Source of the DNA: Epiperipatus broadwayi | Taxonomy: Eukaryota > Onychophora > Udeonychophora > Euonychophora > Peripatidae | Reading direction: 5' to 3' | NCBI GenBank assembly: GCA_028023455.1 | Contig: JAQFVV010006717.1 | Location: 312,001-376,000, forward strand | DNA: 64,000 nucleotides | Shown here: positions 9,266-20,545 of the stretch, one piece after another | How positions within the stretch are numbered: the stretch's first letter is position 1 | Layout: each line of letters begins with the position of its first letter | The notes under the pieces: generated by a model | What the model saw: the letters and a program-made list of their open reading frames with translations, nothing else | Database searches by the model: none | What the model was told of the DNA's origin: nothing | Position numbers and translations under genes: made by a program

Positions 9266-9309
9266 CCTTCACTGATGATAGCAAATAGCTTGAAATCATG
9301 ATATGAAGG
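9266..9309 (+). ncRNA. Hammerhead ribozyme, type I topology, palindrome right arm
   Basis: Stem I is CCUUCA (9266-9271) with UGAAGG (9304-9309), six Watson-Crick pairs. Core 1 CUGAUGA is at 9272-9278. Stem II is AGC (9280-9282)/GCU (9288-9290) with loop AAAUA. Core 2 GAA is at 9292-9294. Stem III is AU (9295-9296) with AU (9301-9302) around CAUG. A17 is 9303 and the predicted cut is 9303/9304. A U·U sits where the canonical G10.1-C11.1 would be. All other required bases are present. Confidence 0.72.
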
Positions 9310-9401
9310 TGGAAATTAAGTTAGAGATAGTGAAATACTCGCTCTGACGTTTATGTAAACAAACGCTTGAAGGTGTTTTTGGTATAACGCTATCTATAGT
9401 C

Positions 9402-9429
9402 ATATATATATATATATATATATATATAT
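9402..9429. repeat. (TA)n between palindrome and PLE2
   Basis: Alternating TA joins the right edge of the palindrome to the 5' edge of the PLE2 fragment. It is the likely integration site. Confidence 0.8.
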
Positions 9430-9430
9430 C

Positions 9431-9750
9431 CACAACCCATACACTACTAATGTTGAGGAAGCTAAGGTTGTCTTTTTTGAGAGAAATGAAATAGAAAGAA
9501 AAATTAAAGAATCTTTATTATTAAAAATTTATGATTCTGAGGCAATTAACTTATTTAAAAGTTATTTTAATATTAAGGGTCGCTAGAAAGTAAATGTAAT
9601 TGTGGGTAATGTTTAATATAAATATGTTATTGTTTTGTAATTCTTTACACTTGAGAAGTCTGCTTGTAGCAGTGAAACCATTGGCAGAGTTGTGGATTTT
9701 ATTTTCTTGGCTAGTTTGTTTGAGTTTTGGATTTGAAATAATTTTGATTA
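9431..9750 (+). pseudogene. PLE2, 3'-terminal fragment (endonuclease tail and 3' UTR)
   Basis: Frame 9431 is open for 51 codons to TAG at 9584-9586 and reads HNPYTTNVEEAKVVFFERNE and then an IERKIKESLLLKIYDSEAIN helix, closely matching PLE1 near 2640-2819. The following 3' UTR also matches PLE1 (tgagaagtctgcttg, cagtgaaaccattggc, ttttcttggctag). Everything upstream of the tail is missing; a (TA)n tract and the palindrome sit there instead. It is a dead fragment of the same PLE family as 960-2955. Confidence 0.7.
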
Positions 9751-10509
9751 TTTATTGACTCGTTTAGCTCTATGCTATATAATAAATTATATTTCCATTT
9801 TTATCACAACATTATTGATGTATATTAATTGATTTTTTTTAAAAAAGGCTGAATTAGCCACTTGATAATTAGGTGCAACTTTATATGAATTCATAATGTA
9901 AAGATTAAGTTATTAAGAATTTGATTTGCAAATTAATTCGATTATTTATTACTTTTCCACAGTATTAAGCCAATTAAATTCTAAAAAATAAATATAATAA
10001 AGCAAACTTAACATTTAGAAAAGAAAACAATGAATTACTATATAATTAAAAAAATGTTTTTCCATTAAATTATATGTTTATTTAAATGTGGTTTACGATT
10101 TCATATTCATATATAAAATTATAAATATTATCTTTAGAAAAATTATCTTTATTAGGAAATCACATTATCTGTGAACATTCAACTTGTTAGATGTTTTAAG
10201 TTGGGCAGTTTTATTTGTTTGACAAAATATTGTTTTTTATTTTGCTAAAAAAAAAATTCTTCTATAAATTTTTAGGCTCTTATATATTCTCCTTAACCAA
10301 TCAACTAAACATCGCAAGAAAACATTAAAATGTTAAAATATAACTAAAAAAATCAGCAATGAATACAAAATAAATAAATGTAATAATTAGTCTAATTATT
10401 TCATAATTAATTCCATAAATGCTTCCTTCATAGTTAGTGAATGTATCAACAAATAGATTTATAATCAAATATGCTTAAGCAAGCTAAATTGCTGCAAAAA
10501 ATTGATACC
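9751..10509. other. AT-rich sequence, nothing recognised
   Basis: No coding frame or repeat family recognised. Confidence 0.4.
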
Positions 10510-10860
10510 ATCTTACACACAGTCATACACCAATATATATATATATAATGATTTGATTAGGATTTTCATCTATATTCATCATACATTCCATCTCAAACAA
10601 CTGATACACGTGACCACATACATGTGATAAAGATAAATGATTCCCAATATTCATACTTTGTGCAGAAACAGCACTCATCAGTTGGACCAGATCATAATTT
10701 CCCATACCTATATACAATCAGTGTTTGGTTTATAATAAGATAGGAATACTTTAAACTTTATTGAACAGGCTTCAATTTTCTCATTCCTCCAATAATTCAT
10801 TTATCCATTTCATTGATAAACCAACAATGGAATGCTCAAAGCCTTTGGTGTATTTGATAT
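10510..10860 (-). mobile_element. Family B repeat, copy B3 with decayed hammerhead
   Basis: It is collinear with B1: ctgatacac, the ribozyme block, aacaggcttcaat and atggaatgctcaaag occur in the same order and spacing. In 10643-10686 (minus strand) stem I UCCAA/UUGGG and core CUGAUGA are intact, and stem II GUGC/GCAC has a canonical G-C closing pair. The second core, however, reads AAAG in place of GAAA, so it is probably inactive. It ends at a long (TA)n tract. Confidence 0.6.
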
Positions 10861-10869
10861 TTAGGTATA

Positions 10870-10873
<4 letters not shown>

Positions 10874-10934
<61 letters not shown>
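10874..10934. repeat. (TA)n microsatellite
   Basis: About 60 bp of alternating AT following the B3 repeat. Confidence 0.9.
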
Positions 10935-10938
<4 letters not shown>

Positions 10939-12754
10939 AGTCTGATTTGTCTATCCTACTGTTTCACCTACTATATGCTATAGTAATACTTTTATTTACA
11001 TACACATATATCCAAATCCTCGTATATTATACTAATTTTAAAATTAATAATCATAGTTATGTATTGAAGCAATCAATGTCTAATCATCATCGATGCTTCA
11101 TGTTTCACTATCTAGACTAATCTCCTAGGGGTCCGCAATTCAGACCTTGCTATAAATATATGCTATTCTCTCACACACTGTATGCCAAATCATTAGAAAG
11201 ATTAGTAAAATTAATTTTTGTTTAGTAAAAATGAAACAGTAGTTTGAGTGATGCGTATATATATTATGACTAAAGCAATAATTTTATTGCTATTTTTATT
11301 GCTGGAAAATACCTTTGCTTATATATTTGTAATTATTTTTATATCTGTGTGTATTCAATGTAACAACAAAGAAAAATGGGGAAGGCTTGAAATACTAAAA
11401 TTATCTTTATCACTAGTCAGATCATTGTCTATAATTAAAATTTATAAATCTTAATTAAAATTGAAAAAATAAAATGTTTATCAGTTGTTGTCTAATGATT
11501 TAAAATAGCTAAAAATGGTATATCAAGCCTTATCTATTGAAAATATTTTTGCTAATTAAATGTTGTTTTTAAAGGGATTACAGAGATAAGGTTGGTATAT
11601 GAAATTGCATTCTGGGCAGTATTGAAATGTTATAAAAAGAACCACAGAACCAAGGAAGTTAGTTTTTAGATTTTCAGTTTTAGTTATCTTTCAGTGAGTT
11701 GAGATTTTTGTCAGCATTTCAAGACCTTAACTTTAAGAAGCCAGTGCAAGTCCTATGCGATGAAGCGTGAGTAGTGGAATCTAGCACCTTTTTCTTCTTC
11801 TCTCGAAGAACTGTCTGCCTGCCACTGCCATGTTCCATCTGGCTGACCATACAACATGATTACTTCTGACTGCTGATTGCTAATGATTCCTCTATGCTGT
11901 TTTTTTCCTTAGGTAACCTTTTAATGTAGAACTGCCTTCATAAGTCAATACTTTTGTAATTTGTAATCTATAGTTCAACCTTCATATCTTAATTTATATA
12001 TTATTTTATAAGCTTATGCTAATTTTGCTTTTAAACTCTCTCTCAGTAATCTTTTATTAATATCATGTCATTTAACTTACCTTTCAAGCTTAATTAAATT
12101 ATATATATATATGTGTGTGTGTGCGATTCCATTAAGATTTCATGTATTTTGTTTAATGTGTAGATATAATTTATTTTCTTTAATATGCCAAAATCGCTAA
12201 ATTCGCGAGTAAAGGGGAAAATAATTGCTTTACTTAGAAAAAGGGTGGGCTTTATTTAAAACTTATCAATAAAGTTCTGTTTATATTAAATAGAAATTGC
12301 TCACGAGTTTGGGTTTCATTTTAAATTCATGATTCTTAAAGTCAATTAAAAACTTTTACTGTGGATGAATTTGCCAAGTTTGCTGCTTTGAATTTGTCTT
12401 TAAATTTCTATTTTAAAAAGATCGTGAACCTTCACATAATTAATCCATTCCTTTTTTTTTTTGCGGGTGCCTGAAGGGCAAATTCTACCAGTTAATACGT
12501 ATTTGGGAATCGATTTTTTTTAATATAAATGTTGTTAGTTTAATACTATTATAAATAGAAGTGTTATTATTCATTATGATTAGTTAAATGACTCAGAATT
12601 GAAAACAGATTATTGCTCAAGAGGTTATACCATTTCCAAATTTTAAATAATATAAAATTATATAAACATTGCTGGCATACCTTTTCCTTTATTCTGATAT
12701 TTCATCTTTTCCATTTTTTGATTGCTTTGTCATTGGAGCGTCGGAAGTATGAAG
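10935..12754. other. AT-rich sequence with a TATA-like patch
   Basis: A ttataaaaagaacc motif at about 11629 precedes a GC-richer 200-bp patch (11690-11900) with no domain-like frame. It could be a promoter or a solo-LTR fragment, but no terminal repeats are seen. Short TA and TG runs lie at 12105-12122. Confidence 0.3.
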
Positions 12755-12987
12755 CTCCGTCCTACTTTTCAAAATCGTTCGTTCAGAGACACTACTCTCT
12801 GTGGTATGTAAGGTTTATGAGGATTATGTGCTGCAGATGGCAGTACATAATGATCTGATGTCTCAAACTCAGCCTCTCCTTCGATATCGCTCTGCCAGAA
12901 TGCGCGGACATCTCAAATCTAAGTTCATCTCAAGTATTCTTTTAAATGATAAAATATCCAACCGCTATGAGGCCTTATTTCATTATT
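12755..12987 (+). CDS. Exon-like island of unknown protein (candidate)
   Basis: After an AG at 12753-12754 one frame is open to a TGA at 13020-13022. It reads SVVCKVYEDYVLQMAVHND, MSQTQPLLRYRSARMRGH, then LKSKFISSILLNDKI and SNRYEALFHYC. A possible donor GTATGC is at 12988. Base composition is clearly less AT-rich than both flanks and the residue mix is protein-like. I do not recognise the family. It could be a real host exon, a processed pseudogene fragment or an unrecognised transposon. No partner exon is identified. Confidence 0.3.
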
Positions 12988-13735
12988 GTATGCTAGTACC
13001 GCTACTTTGCTCTTCAATTTGATCATCCATCCATCTAATCTTAGTAAGTCGCAATGATGTGTTAAAGATAATGATTCATTTCATAAAATACGTTCAATAT
13101 GTTGATCTTAAAACTGTTTTCGTTTACAAAAACTTTATCGAATCCCAGAGACATAAATCAATTTGTATAATTTATTCTCGTAAATATTGCACATTGTTTG
13201 TTTCTTATTTCTAAAAGATGTCTTTGCCAAACAATGCGAATAAAAGTACAAATAATGGTTCTCCTAAAAAAATACATGATTGAAATCATATATTTTGCCT
13301 GTTATCAACTAAATCATTTACTGTTAAAACTGTCATGATCTTTTGTATTTATTTTTGGCATCCACAATGCTCTGTAGCAAAAGTTTTCTTTAATTAGCTT
13401 ATTAACCCTGCATAGGTTATAAAACAATATAAAATTGTATCTATAAAATTATATTTATTAAATGAGTGATAGAGTAGATTTTATACAACAAATTCCCAAG
13501 TCTTGTAGATAAACAATATTGTCCCAAGCATGAAACTATTTGGTAAAATATACATATGTTTCCTAAATCTTTTGTAATATATATATATATGCATTTGTTT
13601 AATATTTAATAAATATATCTATTTCATGTAAATCCTGGTTTGTTTTTAAATTATTATTTTCGAGTTAATATTTAAAACTATTTTCTTTAGCTTAGAGCTT
13701 AGCATTAATAAATAACTATAAAAAATGTAATTCCT
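12988..13735. other. AT-rich sequence, nothing recognised
   Basis: A short TA tract at 13580-13590; otherwise no recognised feature. Confidence 0.35.
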
Positions 13736-14010
13736 GGGCTACTCCGACCTCAATCATCATCATCAGTCTGATCTTATGCTCTACCGCTTTGCTTATGGCA
13801 TGGATTTAAAATAATTTTACTGTGTCATCAGAATTGTTGTTCATTGGGTCAGAGATTCGAAGAATAGGCAAATAGGTTAGAATTCAGGATTGCTCCAGAC
13901 CTGTGTATCTCGAGCATGATCGGATTCGAGGTACTTTTGCTTAGGATTTAAATCTTGTTAAGTGAGCATACTATTTTGACCGGTACAGTATGTGTGCATA
14001 TATTCTAGCA
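13736..14010 (+). repeat. SINE-like repeat family D, copy D1
   Basis: It shares tgatcggattcgaggtac, ttgttaagtgag and gaccggtacagta in order with 16790-16882 and 31590-31847. The copies end with gaccRttacaatatata or a variant. It is GC-richer than its surroundings and non-coding. It is probably a SINE or other short retroelement; boundaries are approximate. Confidence 0.5.
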
Positions 14011-14108
14011 TACAATATAAAAAGCATATGTATATGTATAATATATGTGCACATATATATTACTGTTTGCTAAATAAATGTAAATCTTGATGTATGTATA
14101 ACCAAAAC

Positions 14109-14137
14109 CTATATATATATATATATATATATATATG
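14109..14137. repeat. (TA)n microsatellite
   Basis: Alternating TA flanked by unique sequence. Confidence 0.85.
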
Positions 14138-14487
14138 CAGAGAAGAAATAGTGTTTTAAATTTAAAACATAGGTTTTCTTTATTTAAATATTCTTATAAA
14201 TATATTAGAAATTATAAATATTTCTGCATATAGAGTTAAATTATATCTAAATGTGTTACATATATGTAATAAAGATTTGCCAAGTGGTAAATTAACTTGA
14301 CCAAAGCTGAGGGACCCCCTGTAATAAAATCAATAATGCAGCAGGAATCCCTGGGTTTGCCAAGAATATAGTGAACTAATTAGAAAAGAGATCTGAAATT
14401 AAACTAAAAAACATGTGGTTTTAGCTTTCACATTATTACATGTGGTTAATGTAGAAAAACACATGTGATTAATGTAAATAAAGGGAG

Positions 14488-14530
14488 GTCTATATAAAAG
14501 TGTATTGCAGCCATTTTGCAAGTATTAAGT
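14488..14530 (+). promoter_or_regulatory. TATA-box-like core promoter candidate
   Basis: A tctatataaaagtg TATA motif is followed about 30 bases later by a gcagcc/gcaag start region, with ccctgggtttgcc and gagggaccccc upstream. Similar TATA plus GC-richer leaders occur near 32536 and 46340, suggesting remnants of LTR or SINE promoters. There is no linked reading frame. Confidence 0.25.
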
Positions 14531-14919
14531 TTAAGATTAAGCCTCCTATAATCATTTTTATTGCTAAAGTTGTAAAATTGTTAATAATGAAGATGATGGG
14601 CTAAGGAAGGCATAAAGACTTGCTTTCTGGTTCCCAAAGATGGTCTACAAAATGCCGGAACATGATGACCAATGACCCGATACTAGCAAGAGGATGCTCA
14701 AGACCAACATTGAAGACCCATGCCTGAGAAAAGAACTTAAAGTGGTAACACTTCTGCAAATTTAAAATGAACATTTAAACTAAATCTCATAACTTATCAA
14801 AGCTAGCTAAACTTACTATAAATGGCCAATATAATTTAAACTAATGTACTTTAAACTTTCAAATTTTAATTCTTAAACTAAAATGTAAATTTTATTTTAC
14901 TATTTGATCTGTAAATCTT
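14531..14919. other. Non-coding stretch after the TATA-like site
   Basis: A moderately GC-rich patch (14610-14750) without an open frame of note; it may be part of the same unidentified retroelement as the TATA motif. Confidence 0.25.
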
Positions 14920-15010
14920 GCCTGATTTAATCTGATTTAATTTGATTTAACTTGATTTGATCTGATTCAAGCAGAGTTAAACTAATTTATCCTGATGTGA
15001 TTTGGTAATT
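14920..15010. repeat. Short degenerate tandem repeat (tgatttaatc-like decamers)
   Basis: Successive variants of ctgatttaat/ttgatttaac are spaced about 10 bp for roughly eight units. Confidence 0.6.
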
Positions 15011-16235
15011 TAATATAATTTAATCTATCTTAATTTTGTTTCTTTTAACTAAGCAAAGTAAAGCCAAAGCTTAGATTTCGCTTGTGTAAAATCTTATCTA
15101 TAATTTTATGTGCTTTATTTAGTTAAGTCTATGCCAATATGATTTTCAATTATTTGTTTAAATATTTATGCTGTGTTTATTCAGAATAGAATTTACTCAT
15201 ATTTGAATTAACTAGTGAGAAATGATTAGACATTCTTACACTTATCTAATTTTGCATTTATTAGCACACAAACAAAACTCCCTTCTGAAATGAGTAAAAT
15301 AAAGCTTGGTTTAGATATATAATTAAGCGATTATAAATACTTAAAAATAGATTTGCATTAAATGAAATATGTGGTTAATATTTAGCTGAAGTAACTAAAT
15401 GCAGCATAAAGATAGAATTTAATCTTATAATTATCCCAAAATATGTTGTAGCCCTCCTTAGAGATATATAAATGCCTATATAGATATCTTAATAAATTAG
15501 ATTCATTATATTTCTTTAATAGCATAATTACAAATGCTAATTTATGAACTGATTTACGGTGGCTCTATAGAATGAACTAATGTTTTGCATGTCAATTTTA
15601 TTATACAATGATGTAGTCAGTGGGGCAAATGTGTCCTTAGGAAGTGCATATGTGCATATACTTATTTCTGTATATTATCTCTTGAATGGGCTTCTGCTTT
15701 TAATGGCCACCCCATCTCTTTAGTTCAGACAGCTCTCTTTTCACAATGGGCTTTAGTTTTAAGGCCATCCTATTACCTCTGCTTAGGATTGGATCACAAG
15801 CATCCAGATATCTTGATAAGCTGTTTGATCACCCAGACTAAAAGATCTTTTTCACAGCAAGGGGTATGGTAGAAGGAAACCAGTTATATGGTAACAAATC
15901 CTGTGAGCAAGCACACATTCGAGACACACAGACTCGAATTATGTATTCTATATACAACTTAGTATCTGAAGTCTTACTTTTCACCATCAGTTCATCCCTC
16001 TATAATAATTTATATTTCAGCTTTGATCTGAAACAGAATCTAGTTTTGTAAGATTATAATCTATATAGAGAAAGGGGTACCGATTAAGTAAAATATTAGT
16101 TATGACTAATGATGATCCCTTCTGTAGATTAACTAAGGCAAATCTAAGTCCCAAAAACATAGCATAAATAAGGCATAGATAATCATGAGATAAATTTGAA
16201 ATAAATCTGTAGTAGTGTAATAATAAATTGCATGA
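15011..16235. other. AT-rich sequence with a GC-richer patch
   Basis: 15600-15960 is less AT-rich (cttgaatgggcttctgc, ggccaccccatctc) and has an internal repeat of 'aatgggcttnngntttnannggcca' at about 15687 and 15747. I see no gene. Confidence 0.3.
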
Positions 16236-16480
16236 AAATGTAACTTGGTAAATTATAAATCATCATCACCTGTGAGTGAGATAAAATACTAAATCAGTAA
16301 ATTGAACAAAATGTAACTTGATAAATCATCATCACCTGTGAGGGAGATAAAATCTTAAATCTGTAAATTAAACAAAATGTAACTTGTTAAATCATCATCA
16401 CCTGTGAGTGAGATAAAATACTAAATCTGTAAATTAAACAGCCTGTAACTTGTTAAATCATCATCATCTGTGAGTGAAAC
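16236..16480. repeat. Minisatellite, about 67-bp unit, four copies
   Basis: Units begin (a)atgtaacttg and contain atcatcatcacctgtgag and aaatctgtaaatt. Starts are at about 16236, 16309, 16375 and 16441. Copies are very similar, with a few substitutions and one longer first unit. Confidence 0.8.
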
Positions 16481-16789
16481 AAATTTGTGTAATTTAATTG
16501 TTTTATTTTATTTTATTAGTTAAATTTTGGCTTTTATGAAATTTATTTAAAGTATAACTCTGCTTAGTATCTCAATTTTTGCTCATTATTCATTAACTAG
16601 TAATTATTTGAATATTTGTGAATCACAGTCTAAATTTAGTAATGACTATTGGTTGGGTCATGTCCATATAGCTATACTGTTAAATATGCCAATTTATATC
16701 AATCTTGTGTTCCACTGATGTGCATACAAATTAAGGAAATACTGGTGTAGCCTCATATAAGTCATACATAAGATAGTAAATCTTTGAGT

Positions 16790-16882
16790 ATTGGTAAAGT
16801 AACTGAGATCTGATTGGATTCGAGGCCTCAACAATTTTGTTGCATGAACGTACAGATATGACCGTTACAATATATATATATA
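16790..16882 (+). repeat. SINE-like repeat family D, copy D2
   Basis: Contains gatctgattggattcgagg and ends gaccgttacaatatatat, as in D1 and D3. Truncated at its 5' side. Confidence 0.5.
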
Positions 16883-18414
16883 TCATACTTTTCAAAAAGT
16901 ATTCAAACATTTAAAAATATCTTAGTAAATTGTATATATCAAAATAATGCTTAAATTTAGATAACATTTAAAAACAAATATAACTAAAATATTAATAAGA
17001 GTTGTAAAGAAAGTCCTATTAAAAATGATGATTTTTTTAGAGGTTGTATTTTTATTGAAGCAGTAGTAGCCATGCAATGAGATTTGCTACCTTAACAAAA
17101 CTAATGGACTTTAATGGTAAACTATCTATCAGCAGGATACTTATATATAAGCAGCTTTAGCCATAAAAACAAAACAAAAGTTGTTTACACAATTATCTTA
17201 CATGGTGATACAACCATCACACCATAAATGATGCATTAACTTTATGAGCAGTTGACCCTAATTATTTCATCTTTTGGCCAATTTTCCCTCTAGTGAATTC
17301 TTTTGTAAGTATTATACATTAAAATGCATGTAAAAGAGTATATTTTAGTATAATAATTTTTTCCGAAAATAGAGTGCAAAAAGTCAGAAAATTCAAAATT
17401 CCTGCTCTTACAATAGACATAAGCCTGATTCTGACATGTTCAGCCATTGTCTCTTACCAAGTCTATAAAACATTCAATGTTTTATGACATTGCAGTTTCC
17501 AATGAAACAAAAATGGGTTTATTTGCAAATTTATTACAGTGTTATTTTTTTTTTAAATAATTTGTACTATATTCATTATATATCAAGAAATATACATTAT
17601 TAATAATTTATTTTGACTTGAAATACTTTATTTTTAAAAATATAATGTTATATTAGTAGCTAACATAAATATGACTTCAGCAAATTAAAAAATTCTAGCT
17701 TTGATAAATAAATCTACGGTAAGAACATATCATAATTTAGCAATAAATATTCAAAAAATTTAAACTTTTAAAGCATAATTCATTGGATATAAGAGAAATA
17801 AATAAATATTCGTTCACATTTTTAAAAAATAATCATAAACAAGAAATATTTTGTTTATTTTATAAACTGAAAATAATCTTTCTAGAAAGGGTGATGTGTA
17901 AGACTTTGTTTTGATTACATCCTCATTTTTTTAAATATCAACAGAAGCAAAATGTAAACATTTAAAATTTATTTCAGTAGTAAACAAGAATATTTATCAA
18001 ATGAAGTTAAATTTATTATTATCTGAAAAGAAATAATCATTTTATTATATATTTTATGTTGATGTGTGAAACAAAAAACATCAGAAATGCTGAAATGTAA
18101 GAGATGTGATGCAGCAATTTGGAATGGTTAACCAATAATATTGCAGATAAGAAGAGAAATAAAAAATATACAGAAATAAACAATATAAAAAAATATATAA
18201 AAAATGAATAAAACAAAATAAAACTTACTGTTCTCTAAATTCATCTTTACATTTTAATTGTACTTGTGCCTTAATTAAAATAGTGACAAAATACTAAAAA
18301 AATTAAATTTCAATTCAGTAATATTCTTTGTAACCTTTTAAAACCAAAATTACAGCAACTGTATTTAAAACTATATAATATTGTCAATACATTAAATGAT
18401 ATTTCAAGTGCTTA
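16883..18414. other. AT-rich sequence, nothing recognised
   Basis: No recognised gene or family. Confidence 0.4.
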
Positions 18415-19955
18415 TTAACCCTTTATTGCCCAAATTCTGGTTGGTCAAGTAAGTTAAAGCTCTAACCTTTTGATTGGTCCATTACAAAATCAGCAGTAAA
18501 ATATATTCATCTTTTAATAGTATATTCATTTTAGTTTCATTTGTAAAAAGTATATTAATAATTTGTCAGATTACGAAAGTGAATGGAAGTTTTTTCAAAA
18601 ATAAATTTCTATTTATAATTATAAAAATATTAGATAGTGGAAGACCTAAAAAGAAGTTCATAACAAATTAGAAAGTGCTGCAGACATTATTAATTTTTTT
18701 CTCAATTTATGTTAGTGTATAAGTAAATATTTTTTTACTAAACTATTTTTTATTAAAATCTTACTATTTTTTAAAATAATTATATTTTTAGCATATTTTA
18801 TAAAAATACATTATAATATGTAAAAAAAATATTTTAACAATGCTCTAAAACATTTATTTCATTTTCAAAATCAAACAAAGAAGTTGGAGCAGTGAAAATT
18901 ATTGACAGGTGCTCTTCTTTTGTTTGTAATGAGAACCAACCAATTAGTATCTAGAAAGGCCTGCCTTCTCTCTTTCTTGTAGCTTTGAATGCCTATATTA
19001 TTGATTTTTTACTTGTAATTTAATTCAAGAGAGGTCAGCATCTTTGCTTTTTAAGCTTTAAAATAAGCCTAAACATGTCATGGTAACATAAACTCCCTGA
19101 TTTAGAGTGAGTTAAAGCTGTGTATGAGTTTATTTGAAACTATCCCTAAATGAGTTAATAGTCTATTATATGTACAAATGTTAATAATAATGTTGTTTAG
19201 GGTATAAATAGTATACTAATATTTATTAAAATAATGCATTTTTTTTGTAAGTAAATCAAAATTTAATAATTATCCATTAAATCTACAAAGCTAGTTATCT
19301 TAAAATGTTTTAATTAAATCATTAGATAATATTAACTCATTAATCGCTGATTTGTTTATTGGCTAAGTGAGAAAAAATTCTATAAATGTTTAATTGGTCA
19401 AGTTACAAACTCAATTGTCAAAATATATTCATCTTTTAATATTATATTTACTTTAGTTTCATTTGTAAAAAATATATTAATAATTTGTCATGTTATAAAA
19501 GTTAACGAAAGTTTTTTTCAAAAATAAATAGTTATTTATAATTTTAAAAAAATTCAATAACACAAATCCTTAAACAAACGTTATTCATCAATTAAAAAGT
19601 GTTGCTGACATTTTGTGACATCAGTTATTTTTTACAGTTCTTAAAAATAAATAATTTTTGCTAAACTCTTAACTATTTTTCTAAAATAATTTTATTTTTA
19701 GCATATTTTATCAAAATAATTTATAATATGTCAAAAAACCTTTTAGAATGGTCTAAAATATTCATTTATCACTTTCAAAATAAAACAAAAGAAATTGGAG
19801 CGATTTTGTTATTGACAAGAAATTTTCTTTGTTGTCAAAATTTATTAGCCAATCAGATCTAAGATAAGTCTGCCTCCTGCTTTTGTTTGACCTTAACTGA
19901 CAGATTTACTGATTTTTTTTTACTTGTGAAATAGTTCACTAGAGAGCAGCATTTA
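18415..19955 (+). repeat. Divergent tandem duplication, unit about 920 bp
   Basis: 18415-19045 is repeated as 19345-19955 in the same orientation. Shared landmarks in order are ttggtcaagt, aaaatatattcatctttt, tattaataatttgtca, tttttagcatattttat, ggagc(a/g) and ctgcctnctnctttt. Identity looks like about three quarters with small indels. Each copy contains CCAAT-type words (gattggtcc, ccaatcag). It is non-coding as far as I can see. Confidence 0.65.
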
Positions 19956-20439
19956 TGGAACGTTTTATAATGTTCCAAACGATGGTAAAATATTTACTGT
20001 AGCTCTAAAATTGCAGAGGTTTGAACGATGGAAAGTCCATCAAAGTCCATCACATTTTTAACCATGACTATGGAAAAATACGTTAAGTAAGACAAAGCAT
20101 TGTCCAATCAAGTCAGTTCTGGTGATATATGCGTTTGTCAGTGCTTGCATGTATGTTATTTTGCAATGTTTAATTTGCTAACAATGATTATTATTTTAAT
20201 TACTTTAGTTTAAAAAATGTTAAAGAATCGACTTGTAGTTAATAAATACTAAATAGATATGAGAAATAATTAATTTCATGCAAAGTTTATTTAATAATAT
20301 TTAGTTTATTAAATAATTATATTAAAAATATTTATTACAAATTTAAATAATACATAAGTTAAATTGCTATTTTTAGAATATGTATTTTTCTTTCTTTCTA
20401 TTGTCCTTTAATTAAATTTAAAAATAGAACTTAAAGTTA

Positions 20440-20545
20440 ATGACTGAAAATCAATTTTATTGGATGATTGATTACAGTAGTCAGCTGATCAATTGGCATT
20501 GGATAGGTTGCTATATAAGAGAGGGGGGAAAGGTGTGTGTTCTGT
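20440..20545 (+). promoter_or_regulatory. CCAAT/TATA-like promoter candidate
   Basis: tattggatgattg and caattggcattgg precede gctatataagagagg by about 40-60 bases. This is a plausible core promoter layout, but no reading frame follows. Confidence 0.2.

Larger units (their letters stand above)
8491..9403. mobile_element. Near-perfect palindromic insertion, family C, paired hammerheads
   Basis: Arms 8537-8958 and 8982-9403 are reverse complements around a 23-base loop. Mirror positions sum to 17940 throughout, so there is no net length change over 422 bp, and I see only scattered mismatches. The left side extends 46 bases further (8491-8536). TA runs abut both edges, so any target duplication would be (TA)n. 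Each arm carries one hammerhead reading outward. An 85-87-bp block (8491-8577) recurs at 8893-8977, giving a 402-bp monomer period. Open frames such as 8863-9051 are by-products of the symmetry. Confidence 0.85.

Noticed and set aside
13750-13790. Minus-strand CUGAUGAUGAUGA near a family D repeat
   Set aside because: It is a short GAT repeat by chance, with no second core or pairing arms.
14280-16060. A complete LTR retrotransposon around the TATA-like site
   Set aside because: I found no second long terminal repeat, primer-binding site or gag/pol coding traces.
16236-16480. CRISPR-like array
   Set aside because: Units of about 67 bp are near-identical along their whole length with no unique spacers, and the context is eukaryotic. 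It is a minisatellite.
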